Source: Paramyrothecium sp. XJ0827
Taxonomy: Eukaryota; Ascomycota; Sordariomycetes; Hypocreales; Stachybotryaceae
Assembly (NCBI GenBank): GCA_020881915.1
Contig: JAJFPB010000001.1
Span: 4,340,001-4,404,000 of the forward strand
Direction of reading: 5' to 3'
Length of the DNA stretch: 64,000 bases
Part shown: positions 1-10,376 of the stretch, in pieces
Numbering within the stretch: position 1 is the stretch's first letter
How the letters are laid out: each line of letters begins with the position of its first letter
Position numbers and translations under genes: made by a program
The notes under the pieces: generated by a model
What the model saw: only the letters and a program-made list of their open reading frames with translations
Told to the model about the DNA's origin: nothing
Databases searched by the model: none

Positions 1-69
1 AGCATGGGGATGGCTTTTTCGATCAGCAGAGGCGGTAAACGCATTGGGGAGGGGAAGCCACGCGTGCTG

Positions 70-105
70 CCCATGGTGTCGCCCATGGCGTCGCCCATGG
101 TGTCG
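70..105. repeat. 12-bp tandem repeat, three copies
   Basis: Three head-to-tail copies of CCCATGGTGTCG lie at 70-81, 82-93 and 94-105; the middle copy has one change (GCG for GTG). Each copy contains an NcoI palindrome. No gene overlaps it with confidence. Confidence 0.9.
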
Positions 106-873
106 GATGTCCCCTTTAGATTAGCTCCGAGACGGGTATCGAGATGCTCGCTGTCGAGCGTCCCAGCATTCTGCAGCACGCGAATGCAAGCCGCTTTTTC
201 ACGTTTGTCCAATAGCCACCGCCTGGATTACACGTTTGCCAATCGTCCCCCCCCTCCTCCCCTTCTAAGCACGTTGCATCAGGGCCGCGACATGGGGCAC
301 AGCCGCCGAAACAGCAGCCGCCCTCAGCCAAGCAAAAGCAACGGCCAATCTCCTACCCCAAAGAGACGGGAGAGGGGGTTGCAGGGCGATGACGCGGACT
401 CGGCGCTTTGGCGACGTTTACGCATGTCTTAGCAATCATTACAAAAAAGGAAATGAAGAGGGCTTCAGAACAATCTCGTCGTAGCGTGGTCTAGGTGCCA
501 GCACCCAGAAGCGTCTCGTTCAACTTCCGCCAGGATTGCGGCCGAGGCGCAGTGCCAGGACTTTGTACGCTGTTCCGAGCCCCTGGTTGGTGTACGGCCT
601 TCCGCATACGGTACTCAGGTCTCCAATTTTGGCATGTTCTCGACCCCAAGCAATCCCCACATCCCCGAGCTCCTCGACGGCCCCACGACGAAGAGTGGAG
701 AGAAGACGGTTCGTCGGTCGAGTCTCGTCTTATTAACTCATGTCAACCCAAATGCGTCTCGAGTTGGAGAGATTGATTTTCGTCAGTACCGTATCGAACA
801 TGAAGCCGGTACCCAGTCAATAACTATGGTAAGGCACCTTTGCAGTATACACCACTCAGCACTCGATCATGCT

Positions 874-898
874 TGGCATGGCATGGCATGGCATGGCA
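874..898. repeat. TGGCA microsatellite, five perfect copies
   Basis: Five perfect copies of the 5-mer TGGCA occur in a gene-free stretch 240 bp beyond the kinase stop codon. It is a simple-sequence repeat and could be length-polymorphic between strains. Confidence 0.95.
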
Positions 899-1139
899 CA
901 GAAAAATATAATGTTCATAAGTGTATTCTTGACACCCAATTGCTTCAAGAATTGCACACGGCTCGAGAAAACCTTGCAAATGAAACACAAAACTCCGCTT
1001 CGCTACAAAGACGGGCCAACGGTTGGTAGCTCTAGTCCAACATAGGCCTTCATAAATCAATGCTAACTTTTGTCCCTATCCATCATTGCTTCCCTGGTGG
1101 TTCTCACGCGGTATTTTCACCTGTCGCAGCGTAGCATGT

Positions 1140-2678
1140 CTATGTTTGCAAAGGGAAACCGTTGCTTTCTAAAAGACTGGAGGATGCCACAAAGCTGAAG
1201 CCACCAAACACATCGTCTTTCGACGCTGTCGCTGACCATGGATCGGTCATCGTCACGACCGGGCTGAGAGAGAGTTCTGTGAACTCTGGTGCAAAGTTCT
1301 CCGCCAGCTCAGGATCAGTGATCATGGGTTGAATGGGCGGCTCGAGTTCCCGCGCTGCCAGCTTCTTCCAATCGATCTTCTTGAAGAATCTGTGCTTCTG
1401 AAGCGTCTGCAGATCTCTAGGCGTCGACGCGCCAAGTCTCTTGCTAGGATCTTTCCTCAGCAGCCTCGTGAGCAGGTCCTTCGCGTCTGGTCCGAGGAAG
1501 TATGGCAAGACAAGCTTCTGCTTGACAATGTTCTCCTGAATCTTGGCATTGTTCTGGCCGCGGAAAGGGGGGTTGCCAGTCATGAGGTCGTAACCGAGAG
1601 CACCAAATGACCACCAGTCCACGGCCTTCCCATACTTCTTACCCTGAATGACTTCCGGCGCCATGTATTCTACCGTGCCAAGCATGGAGTTACACCCGTC
1701 TGTAGGATCCACGGCGACCTTGGACAGGCCGAAATCGGTGAGAAGAAGGTGGCCGTCCGCATCGAGTAGGCAGTTTTCGGGCTTGAGGTCACGGTAAACC
1801 ACTCCAAGGTCGTTGTGGAGATGGGAAATGGCCAGAACCATTTCAGCCATGTAGAAAGCAGCCACTGGTTCCGAGAACATCTTCTCAGTACTCAGGTGGG
1901 TGAAGAGCTCGCCGCCCTGTCCGTATTCGAGGATCAAATAGAGCTTCTCGTGATCTTGAAAAGCGTAGAAAAGCTTAACGACGAAAGGGTGCCTGTTGAC
2001 GGACTCGAGGATCTGCCGCTCCGTCTTGGTCTGTTCAACAAGCTTCTTGTGCACGACAAGGGATGCCTTCTTAAACTGCTTCTGAGCGTAAAGCCTGCCA
2101 GTGCCACGCTGCTTGACGAGTAATACCGTACCATATGTGCCTTTGCCGAGACAGCGCAACGGCTGGAAATCATCTGAGGTCATCTTGCGGTGAGGATTGA
2201 GGCCTCCCTCTAAAGGCTCCAGGAAACCAGATCTATCCCGTACGCTTTCGCTCACGAAATCATGCTCGAGATTGACCTCATAACTAGTGCTGCCATTGTC
2301 GGAGCAATCACTGCTGTCGTCGCTGCGTCCTCGCTCTCGGCTCTGGGAGCGGCTGGCAAAGGCCAAGGGTGTACTCGCTCCGTATCCTTGGCGACTGCCA
2401 TTTCGCGACATTGAACTGGAACGCGGCGACCCGTCTAGGCTCAGCGGTTCCATTTGCTTCCTCAACTTGGCAATACCCGAGACAGTTGGCGAGGCGGCCC
2501 CGCGTAAAATAGGGCTGCAATTGGCACTGACGACATCATCGATTTGGCGTCTTCCTCTGAGGGAACTGAGACGTGGGGTATCGCAGACTCCGTAATCCGA
2601 ATCCTCGTCGCCCGAGGTCACCGGGGTTGCCTGGAAGCCACGCACCGTGGTGAGGGCGGCGGGGGCAGGACTTATCAT
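1140..2678 (-). CDS. AGC-family serine/threonine kinase, S6K/Psk1 type
   Basis: Single-exon gene of 512 aa. The first 165 residues are serine-rich and low-complexity. The kinase domain spans about 171-433. It has the glycine loop GKGTYG (178-183), ATP-binding Lys200, a YRDLKPEN catalytic loop with Asp297, DFG at 315-317 and the T-loop SMLGTVEYMAPE with candidate PDK1-site Thr335. An AGC C-tail follows, ending in the hydrophobic motif FGGFSF (491-496, Ser495), the classic TORC target position. There is no C2 domain, so it is not Sch9. The best match in type is the ribosomal S6 kinase-like Psk1 of fission yeast, which acts in nutrient/TOR signalling; that assignment is inferred from domain layout. 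The ATG at 2678 is the first in frame. The gene faces PRP4 across a 1.9-kb head-to-head gap. Confidence 0.9.
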   Translation of the reverse strand: MISPAPAALTTVRGFQATPVTSGDEDSDYGVCDTPRLSSLRGRRQIDDVVSANCSPILRGAASPTVSGIAKLRKQMEPLSLDGSPRSSSMSRNGSRQGYGASTPLAFASRSQSRERGRSDDSSDCSDNGSTSYEVNLEHDFVSESVRDRSGFLEPLEGGLNPHRKMTSDDFQPLRCLGKGTYGTVLLVKQRGTGRLYAQKQFKKASLVVHKKLVEQTKTERQILESVNRHPFVVKLFYAFQDHEKLYLILEYGQGGELFTHLSTEKMFSEPVAAFYMAEMVLAISHLHNDLGVVYRDLKPENCLLDADGHLLLTDFGLSKVAVDPTDGCNSMLGTVEYMAPEVIQGKKYGKAVDWWSFGALGYDLMTGNPPFRGQNNAKIQENIVKQKLVLPYFLGPDAKDLLTRLLRKDPSKRLGASTPRDLQTLQKHRFFKKIDWKKLAARELEPPIQPMITDPELAENFAPEFTELSLSPVVTMTDPWSATASKDDVFGGFSFVASSSLLESNGFPLQT

Positions 2679-4567
2679 GGTTGTGACGAAAGAATCTTCA
2701 AGGTGTATGTCTTGGTTGTTCAGTCAGGCGCGACAACGCGTGCCCGTCGTCTCGTTCAAGGCGAACCTCGTCGGCGCTCCGGATCTGCGCGGTGCTCGGA
2801 ATCTTGGAGGGGCTGGACTCCGTAGTGGCTGCAAACACGCATCTGGTACTTGAAGAAAGAGTTGCAAAAAGTAGTTTCTTGTTTAAGATGCATTTGGCGA
2901 GTACTTGGAAACGTTGGCGAGGGTTCCGATTCAAAATCGTGGTGTTTGTGGAGAGGAGAGAAAGGAAGAGCGAGAAAGAAAGGGAAGGGTGTACCCGAGT
3001 TTTAGTTCCAACATTTTCAGACAAGGCAAGTACATTTTACTTTGCCTGGCCTCACCACACGGAAGGTGGGATGCGGTACGGGGGCGTCAAGTTTCCAGAC
3101 CTTTTTTCCCCAGAAGTGGCATGTACCTGAATCGACCAATGACAGCGGCATAAATGTAAATCTGCAAGGTTACCTTCCCTTACTAAGTTAGGTGAGATAC
3201 GGTAGTAGCACCTCCCACAACCAAGAATTTTCACAAGGCACCTCTTGAGCGCATGTACACAGTACAGGGCCGTAAGATAATTGTTTATATTAAGCTCAGC
3301 GCAGCGATTCACATGTACAGCTGGCCCAGTTCTGGCCTGAGCTCTGGTTTTGGGCTCGGGGCTGAGAGGTCCATGCACCTGATATTTTATTTTATTTTAC
3401 CGCTGACCCTGCTTCATTTCCATCACTCTCCAAGATCTAGGGCTTTTGTCGTTACTCACAATACGAGTCTTGTTCTCGCTTCACTGCGAGTGTGGGCCCC
3501 GGGCCGTCTTTCAGACCCCCGTACTTGTGCATCAACCAGGTCATAGGTGAGCTCGGGGGTATAATTTTTCGGCATGTATCACTACCTTTTCTTACCTGGC
3601 CTAAAGATCCGAGACCTCACTTCCATGGTCTCCGTCTCACCTCCGCTGCCCGATTTAGTGACACCTGCATGATATGTAATATGTGGCACATACCCATGAC
3701 AGCCCTGCAATGTGAGATGCGTTTTAGTTACATTTCGCATTTCTGCACCAGTCGGCTCAACCCGAAGACTCGAGGGGACTCAGGCACCTCTCATGTGGCG
3801 CAGGGAGGAGATGGTTTACTTGGTCCATTCGGTTCTTGCAGCTGGAATCGTGGTGTGGCCATCAAATCCTCGAGGATAGACACCCATACTTGTCACACAA
3901 CTGGTACCTTTGAGAAACTCCAATGGTACGGCTAGGCCGGCTCACATCTGCATCAGCTGCAGCTCCAAGATACTACATGTAGGTCAGCCGATGGCAAAAG
4001 GCAAGGCTACCAAATCGAGATAGCTTCGGAGTAGCCAGGTATCTACCTTATTAGTGTAAGTGACCCTAAATGAAGATGCGCTGCCTCCACATCTATGATC
4101 ACTCAACCTCATCGTGGAGCATCTTTGCTCATAATTTTGTACATCAAGTTGAGGACTAACTGCACATTGACTCGACAAGGTTGTCAAGCAAAATGTGGTA
4201 CCATGGGGTTTTTGGCCAATTGTGCACAACAAGATGAAGCCTTGATAATGGCCGGCACGGTGAACAGATACCTAAACAGGTACCTACAATCCCATACCTT
4301 ACCTGTGAAGTTCCCACACTACCATAAAACCAACCAATAGAAATCCACTCCACGTCCAGAGCAAATCTAGATCTTATCAGTGGTAGAATCCACGGCAGTC
4401 GACCAGAACACAGCTCTTCGATCGAAGCTCGCACCTTGCCTACACCACAACGAGAACATACTCCGCCGCCGATCCGGTAGAAACTTCTCTCTGGCTCGCT
4501 CGCAGCTTCTTGCGTCGCTATCAGTCAAGCGCACCGAAACTCCCTCGCGCGGTCGCAGCTTTCCAAG
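2679..4567. other. Head-to-head intergenic region, kinase/PRP4
   Basis: This is the shared upstream region of two divergent genes. No coding signal is seen. It contains AT-rich runs near 3385-3400, GGTACC palindromes at 3903, 4197 and 4279, and one CCTTACC at 4297-4303, about 265 bp upstream of PRP4 and in its sense orientation. Confidence 0.6.
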
Positions 4568-6130
4568 ATGATGCACCCGTCGCGTCAGGCCTACGTGGAG
4601 GAGGCCGAGCCGACCACAGGCATTGCGCTGGAAGACCTCCAGGATGACCATGATTACGATATTCCCATGGACGGCAGTGGCGTCAACACGGAGAAGGCTT
4701 CCGCTATCCTCAGCCAGTTCAACCGGAAGCGCCTTGCCGCCACGATAGCCGTGCCAACCGACGATGGTCGAGTACGCACAAAGCTGAGGGAAATGGGCGA
4801 GCCCGTCACGTTATTCGGAGAAGGTCCAGCAGATCGCAGAGATCGGCTTCGTGAGCTCCTTACCATTCAGGCGGAAATGACCGGTCTGGAAAGCGGCGAC
4901 ATTACCATGGAGGACGCAGCCGACGAAGATGAAGCGGACGAGCAGGAGGAAGAGTTTTATTCTAGGGGTGGTAACGAGCTTCTGAAAGCCCGCGTCAATA
5001 TCTCCGAGTTTTCGTTGCCTCGTGCCAAACGCAGGGTCGCCTTTCAAAAAGCCGAGTCCACAATTCCCCTACGCACCCACGTCAAATTCCGCAAACACAT
5101 CAAGGAGAGGCTTCAGGCATTCGAATTGCAGGGCAGTCAGACCGTGGGTGAGAGGCACGTCAGCATGACGAGGATATCGCCAAATGGAGAGCTTGTAGCG
5201 GTGGGTAATTGGGGCGGGCAGGTCAAGCTTATTGAAATCCCCTCGTTGGCAGAACGAAAGAACCTCCGCGGCCATACGAGCAAGATCAGTGGCCTCTCCT
5301 GGTTTCCCGGGGCAACCTTGCCCGAGAAGGGTGTTTCGCCGGATTCTGTCAACCTGGCATCCGGCGGTGCGGAAGGACTCGTTCATCTTTGGTCTTTAAA
5401 TCAAGATACCCCGCTATCAACACTCCAAGGTCATTCGCAGCGTGTTTGTCGTGTTGAGTTTCATCCGTCGGGTCGGTACGTCGCTTCCGCATCCGAAGAT
5501 ACGTCATGGCGACTCTGGGACGTAGAGACGACCTCAGAGGTGCTTCTCCAGGAGGGTCATTCTCGAGGCGTCTACGCCATCAGTTTCAATACCGATGGGT
5601 CGTTACTTGCCAGCGCTGGGTTGGATAGCATTGGTAGAATTTGGGATCTGAGATCAGGCAGGACTGTGATGATCTTGGATGGTCATATGGACGGTCATAT
5701 CAAGCCCATTCACGCGCTTGACTGGAGTCCTGATGGACACCGCGTCCTCTCTGGATCAGCTGATGGCTGGATCAAGTGCTGGGACGTGCGTAAGGTGCAA
5801 ATGACTGGAGGCATAGGCGCCCACTCCAGTGCAGTCTCCGATATGCGCTGGTTCAAAGGCTTGGATGAGCCAATCGATGGCAATCCACCAGGCCGAGACG
5901 ACAAAGGTGCACAGCTTCCCAAGACCTCGGGGACTTTCTTTGTATCCAGCGGATTTGACAGACAGGTCAAGGTATTCTCTGCGGATGACTGGACCCTGGT
6001 ACAAACACTGAGTGGTCACACTGGACCTGTGGCTAGCGTCGACTACAGCAGAGATGGCAAATGGATAGTTAGCGGTGGACATGATCGGACGGTCAAACTG
6101 TGGGGCCGTAACGACGGTGAAGGGGTCTAA
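4568..6130 (+). CDS. PRP4: U4/U6 snRNP WD40 protein Prp4 (PRPF4)
   Basis: Single-exon 520-aa protein. The N-terminal third carries the Prp4/SFM-type region that contacts U4/U6 snRNA and Prp3 (a stretch around residues 45-100 containing [16 protein letters not shown]). The C-terminal two thirds form a WD40 propeller, with repeats such as LWDVET, IWDLRSG, CWDVRK and VKLWGRN. In the spliceosome Prp4 pairs with Prp3 to stabilise the U4/U6 di-snRNP. Two ATGs stand in tandem at 4568; the first is used here. One propeller repeat contains DGHMDGHI, encoded by a 12-nt near-perfect tandem duplication (5678-5701), which adds four residues at a GH turn. An acidic or polar insertion lies near residues 435-455. 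The cyclin gene follows 495 bp downstream on the same strand. Confidence 0.95.
   Translation: MMHPSRQAYVEEAEPTTGIALEDLQDDHDYDIPMDGSGVNTEKASAILSQFNRKRLAATIAVPTDDGRVRTKLREMGEPVTLFGEGPADRRDRLRELLTIQAEMTGLESGDITMEDAADEDEADEQEEEFYSRGGNELLKARVNISEFSLPRAKRRVAFQKAESTIPLRTHVKFRKHIKERLQAFELQGSQTVGERHVSMTRISPNGELVAVGNWGGQVKLIEIPSLAERKNLRGHTSKISGLSWFPGATLPEKGVSPDSVNLASGGAEGLVHLWSLNQDTPLSTLQGHSQRVCRVEFHPSGRYVASASEDTSWRLWDVETTSEVLLQEGHSRGVYAISFNTDGSLLASAGLDSIGRIWDLRSGRTVMILDGHMDGHIKPIHALDWSPDGHRVLSGSADGWIKCWDVRKVQMTGGIGAHSSAVSDMRWFKGLDEPIDGNPPGRDDKGAQLPKTSGTFFVSSGFDRQVKVFSADDWTLVQTLSGHTGPVASVDYSRDGKWIVSGGHDRTVKLWGRNDGEGV
5678..5701 (+). repeat. In-frame 12-nt tandem duplication inside PRP4
   Basis: GATGGTCATATG is followed directly by GACGGTCATATC, encoding DGHM then DGHI. 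It sits where a WD40 repeat normally has a single GH dipeptide, so the second copy looks like a four-residue insertion. Confidence 0.85.
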
Positions 6131-6625
6131 TTCATAGACGATGGCTTCACTGCGAAATGTAAGGATATTGTATTGTTATGATAAACTAGATACCCTGTGC
6201 CTGGGCGAGTTCAAGGGCACTATAAACATGCTGTGAGACAATAATGCTACATTTGCTGTACTTCATTGCATCTCATGCCGAGGGTTGATTCACTGAAGGA
6301 GGCAATGCTAGGTCGACATGTTGAATCATTCAAAAGGCTCATAAATGTGTAGGCATTGACGGTTCTTGTTCTCAGTTCTGCCCAATCGACAATTGACGTC
6401 GGCACAATGGTTGGCAATCCGTTGTGATTGGCCGTTGGGCGATTAGATAAGGAAATTATAGCTTTGAACTTGTCCCCTCTACAACCGCGACAACTTCTTT
6501 GAACCTTGACGTACGCTATCCACAGCCGGCCAAGCCGACCAGCCAAACACAACACAACACGTCCTCATGAGCAGTCATTGTCGCCGTAACAGTCCGATCG
6601 CTAGCCCGGCATAATATCGTTGGTT
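6131..6625. other. PRP4 3' flank and cyclin promoter
   Basis: A 495-bp spacer between two co-directional genes. It contains an ACAAC-type repeat near 6545-6560. No further coding or RNA gene is seen. Confidence 0.6.
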
Positions 6626-8043
6626 ATGGCGAGCATAGATCGTTATCGCCCGCCTCGAGAGGGCTATCAGCCACCTAGCCTTCCTGGTGGCACCCGCAAC
6701 GACAGGACGTCGCGATCACCTCCACGTCGTCGCGAAGTGCCTCCAGCTGCGCCAACTCCTCCGCAGGCCACATCCCACATGTCTCCGCCGCGACCTCAGG
6801 CGCGTTCGTCGCAGAGAACGCCACCGCGCTCGGGGGCGCAAACGCCTCTCACCGCACAGAGCCAATGGTACTTTACGGCCGATGAGGTTGTCAGCACGCC
6901 CACCATCATGGAGGGAGTGCCCCCATCCGAGGACAGGCTACGCAGAGCCAAGGGCGTCAACTTTATCTATCAGGCTGGTGTTATGCTTGACCTGCCTCAG
7001 ATAACACTGTGGGTTGCTGGCGTTTTCTTCCACAGGTTCTTCATGCGCTATAGTATGGTACAGGAAAAGGGTGGAATACACCACTATGTGAGTCGCATAT
7101 GATTTCCTTGTCTTCTTTGTGTACGCGTTGGTTTGTTCTATCACGGAAAATTCAACAATTTTACTGACCTAATTGCCTTGGCTAGAATATTGCGGCGACC
7201 GCCCTATTCCTTGCTAACAAGGTCGAGGAAAATTGCAGGAAGACGAAAGATATTATCATCGCTGTTGCAAAGGTGGCGCAGAAGAATGCAAAACTCATCA
7301 TTGATGAGCAGAGCAAAGAGTACTGGCGGTGGAGGGACAGCATCTTGACGTACGAGGAGGTGATGCTGGAACAACTCACATTTGATCTCATGGTTGATAA
7401 CCCCTACCATCATCTTTTTGAGCTCCTAGGGCGACTGGAAATTGTGCACAACAAGCATTTGAGGCAAGCAGCGTGGGCGTTCTGCAACGACGCCTGCCTC
7501 ACGTCTATTCCGCTCCTGATCGAGGCCAGGGACGTGGCCATAAGTGCTATTTTCTTTGCCAGCGTGCATACCAGCCAACAGATTGACGATATCCACGGCG
7601 AACCCTGGTGGAGATTCCTCAAGGGAGACGAGGAGCGTTGTACGAAGGCTATTGAGGTGATGCAGCAATTTTACACGGAGAACCCGCTAAAGAAGCAGAA
7701 TCCGTCGCTGCCGTCCCCTGCATTCCATCTGGAGCAAACGCGACGCCGCGGAGACGCTCTTCTCAGCCAAACAGACACGCTATCCTCGACTGCAGGCACG
7801 CCGATGGAGGTCGACAGGGCGAGTCGCAGCCCCGGCGCAAGGATGAACGGGACAGGAGAGCGGGATGTTGATGTGAAAGAGTCTGCTTCGCGACGGCGGC
7901 CAAGCGATGTCGACAGCGCCTCCCAGTATCATTCCCAGCCCAAGAGGAAAGACGCCGACCTCGACCCGGATACCGAACAAGGCCCTGCAGAGAAGAGACC
8001 ACGGCTTTCCGATGAAGACGAGGGAGAGGTCATCGAGGACTAG
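6626..8043 (+). CDS. pch1: Transcription-elongation cyclin, Pch1/cyclin T-K type
   Basis: Two exons, 6626-7087 and 7186-8043, with a 98-nt GTGAGT..CTAG intron, giving 439 aa. Residues 1-70 are Ser/Pro/Arg-rich. The cyclin box starts at QWYFTADEV and continues through RAKGVNFIYQAG, FFHRFFMRYS and, across the splice, HHY/NIAATALFLANKVEE. The stretch AQKNAKLIIDEQSKEYWRWRD is of the kind found in Cdk9-partner cyclins. A disordered acidic/basic tail follows (about 300-439). Such cyclins activate Cdk9, which phosphorylates the RNA polymerase II tail and Spt5 in the nucleus. A Ctk2-type cyclin is the alternative; the QSKEYWRWRD segment favours Pch1. The true ATG is at 6626, as no upstream in-frame ATG is available. 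Confidence 0.85.
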
Positions 8044-8617
8044 CGCGGAGCAGGCGTTTTATGAATAATGGACAGGTGGGTATTACTTATCATTTCAGTG
8101 GCAGCGATAGCTCCCGTGTACTTTTAGTTGTTGTCTCCTGCTAGAAGGGGTCATCGCTACATTGGGGGCGCAAGGACACTGACGGCGTTGCTTGGACGAC
8201 TGCAGACTAGGGCTGGTTTTCCACTGTTTGTGGTTGAGAGAATGTTTGCAGCTAGAATCCCATGGGTATCGCACAATAATGAGAATAAAGATCATCGTAC
8301 ACGCAGGTTTTCGTCTTCAAAGGCTTTGTGGCATGTTTGGGTCTCTGTACATGAGTCTTAAGAAGGCAGTAGAGATTTCTGCCGCTGTACATTGAGTCAG
8401 TCGGTGTGAAAGTTCATTTGCTACAGCAGCTTGGATGCGTTTCCTCGTGTATGAGAACAACATTTATCCATGATGAGAAATACGTACTGTCGTCACTTCA
8501 CGTGTCAATTCATTCAATCCGTAGACCAGGCAGCTTCCTCTGCAAGGCAGCAGCCAGGTGGGTCCCGCCTAGCAACAAATTCTGCCCTGTGCCTGATTCT
8601 CACCGCCCACCGCGCAG
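8044..8617. other. Cyclin 3' flank and U2 upstream region
   Basis: No coding signal is seen. The right end is the upstream region of the U2 snRNA gene, with a TATA box just beyond at 8618. Confidence 0.6.
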
Positions 8618-8624
8618 TATATAA
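8618..8624 (+). promoter_or_regulatory. TATA box of the U2 snRNA gene
   Basis: TATATAA lies 50 bp upstream of the inferred U2 5' end, followed by a pyrimidine tract at about 8652-8673 that abuts the transcript start. The spacing fits a polymerase II snRNA promoter. The element is seen directly; its role is inferred. Confidence 0.7.
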
Positions 8625-8673
8625 TGCCGCCTGCCCTCCAACTCTTTTGGACTTTTTCTTTCCTTTCTTCTTT

Positions 8674-8856
8674 AGCTCTCTTTGCCTTTTGGCTTAGATC
8701 AAGTGTAGTATCTGTTCTTTTCAGTTTAATCTCTGAAAGGTCTCTAAGGAGACCAATCGTGATTATCCTTATTTTTGGTCTCAGGGCGGTTTCCTCTGTG
8801 CTTGCACATGATCCCGCCCACAGTGTCCCTGGTATTACACTGCCTCCAGGCGACGC
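8674..8856 (+). ncRNA. U2 spliceosomal snRNA
   Basis: The first ~60 nt match the near-invariant U2 5' domain: CTCTTTGCCTTTTGGCTTAG and then ATCAAGTGTAGTATCTGTTC, with the branch-site recognition sequence GTAGTA at 8705-8710. Stem IIa follows (TTTCAG with CTGAAA). Then comes a perfect 6-bp hairpin IIb, GGTCTC-TAAG-GAGACC (8739-8754), and a canonical Sm site ATTTTTGG (8771-8778). Stem III is formed by GGGCGG (8784-8789) with CCGCCC (8814-8819). Terminal stem-loop IV is formed by CCTGG (8828-8832) with CCAGG (8846-8850). The length of about 183 nt is close to metazoan U2, not the greatly enlarged budding-yeast form. U2 pairs with intron branch sites in the pre-spliceosome. The 5' end is placed at A8674 and the 3' end a few nt after stem IV; both are estimates. 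Confidence 0.96.
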
Positions 8857-9741
8857 GAACACTTTGACCCGTTCTTTTCATTGCTAGCACTGGCTTGTCC
8901 AGTGTAGTGAAGAAGAGAGTTCTCGTGATGATCTTGGGGAGGATTACCGCCAAAATGATGTACGACGACCTTTTCCAAATGCCAGCCATGTGTAGCGAGT
9001 GAGGTCCGTTTTGACATTCGAGAGATGGCCATCGAGAACGTGGAGAAGCAAGACGGTTTGGTTCGGGAACTAGTTAGCTTGAACTTTAAGCTGGGCAGTA
9101 TGTCATGGCAGTAAGAAGCTGTGCTCTATTGTTCAGGTGTTTTTTGGGGGGGGTGGGGTTCGTGTGAAGGTCGTATCTCGTTCCAACAGCGCCTAGGTCG
9201 CCAGCTACGAAGGGTTTCTAACGCTACCATCACGCAGATATCCAACGAGGCGTTTGCCCAACATTGGTGTCGAGTTGATATTGACTGATTCACTAGCTAG
9301 ATTCTCGGGTATGGTGGGCAACCACAGAGGCACAGACTTTTTCGGAACAACTTCAGAGTGCGGTGAACATAAGCAGCACCTAGTATCTCCACAGACAAAC
9401 AAGGTTTACTTAATCTTAAAACAACCTTTTCAAATGGACAGCACTACCGCATTTGCTCGATGATAAATATCTGGTGCGTTCTAATTTGGCATCATGAATA
9501 GCAGACTCAACCTGGGGCTCCGTGAATGCAGGCATTTTGGTAGACAGCCCAAGCATTTGACGTATAGGGTAGCCCGGACGGCTGTGGAGGGGTGACCTGG
9601 GCTACAGTTTCTTAGCTTCACAGCTCTTCCACTTCATCCTCAACACACCGAACACCACGACTGTCAGAGACATTCAAGCTAATTCTTCCGTCACGCACGA
9701 CTCAAACCGTAATCGCGGACAGCTGCTGCTATTAGGACAAA
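8857..9741. other. U2 3' flank and LSM8 promoter
   Basis: No open frame of interest. It contains a T6G8-type homopolymer junction near 9140-9158 and pyrimidine-rich DNA close to the LSM8 start. No second RNA gene was recognised. Confidence 0.6.
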
Positions 9742-10155
9742 ATGGCGAGCCTCGGGTCATACCTCAATAGTGGGCATCTCCTACTCGCTTCTGACACAAT
9801 ATTCTAATCCTATTGTTTGCAGAGAAAGTCCTAATTGTCACGGCCGACTCAAGAATCCTAGTTGGCACACTGGCAGCCTGCGACAACTCGACGAACCTGG
9901 TAGAACAATTTCGACCCAGCAAAGCGCAAAAAGAATCCGAGCTAACGGGCTTTCTTGCAGGTTCTGAGCAGCGCGACAGAACGCATTATCCGCACCCCGG
10001 ACGACCACGAACCATCCGCCGAAGTTCCACTGGGATTGTACCTCGTCCGAGGAGACAACGTGTGCTCGATCGGCCTGGTGGATGAACAGCTCGACGACAG
10101 CATAAACTGGACGGAAGTCAAAGGGTCGGCAATCGGGGGCATCAAGCACGTCTAG
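9742..10155 (+). CDS. LSM8: U6 snRNA-associated Sm-like protein Lsm8
   Basis: Three exons, 9742-9769, 9823-9899 and 9961-10155, joined by introns of 53 and 61 nt, give 99 aa. The Sm1 motif reads KKVLIVTADSRILVGTL and the Sm2 region GLYLVRGDNVCSIGLVDEQ. The fungal Lsm8-type tail INWTEVKGSAIGGIKHV closes the protein. Lsm8 replaces Lsm1 to make the nuclear Lsm2-8 heptamer, which binds the 3' U-tract of U6 snRNA and helps U4/U6 annealing. Intron 1 carries ATTCTAATCC as a branch-like sequence. LSM8 lies 0.9 kb downstream of the U2 snRNA gene on the same strand; another Lsm2-8 subunit gene, LSM6, is 19 kb away. Confidence 0.95.
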
Positions 10156-10376
10156 CGACAGTAACAAGCTTCAAAGGCGGACAGAAAACTTGTACGGGCT
10201 CAGGGTTGGCTCACAATTGACTGCGACACCAGCGAAAAACTACGGCTACTGGAGTTCATGGAGTTTTGTTAAAAACAAGCAGGATTTTTCTTTTTTGAAA
10301 GGGGTATGACCCATCGTTAAATCTACAGTTCTCGTCTTTGTGGGCTGACGCGACGTGGGGTTGATTCAAGTGACGC

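Larger units (their letters stand above)
1..1139. other. Gene-free left edge
   Basis: I see no convincing coding region here. Open frames are short, overlap on both strands and resemble no family. The stretch holds two small tandem repeats (listed separately), and its right end is the 3' flank of the kinase gene on the minus strand. Confidence 0.6.

Noticed and set aside
4..432. 142-codon plus-strand open frame at the left edge
   Set aside because: It contains the 12-bp repeat, has no recognisable motif, and is overlapped by an equally open frame on the other strand.
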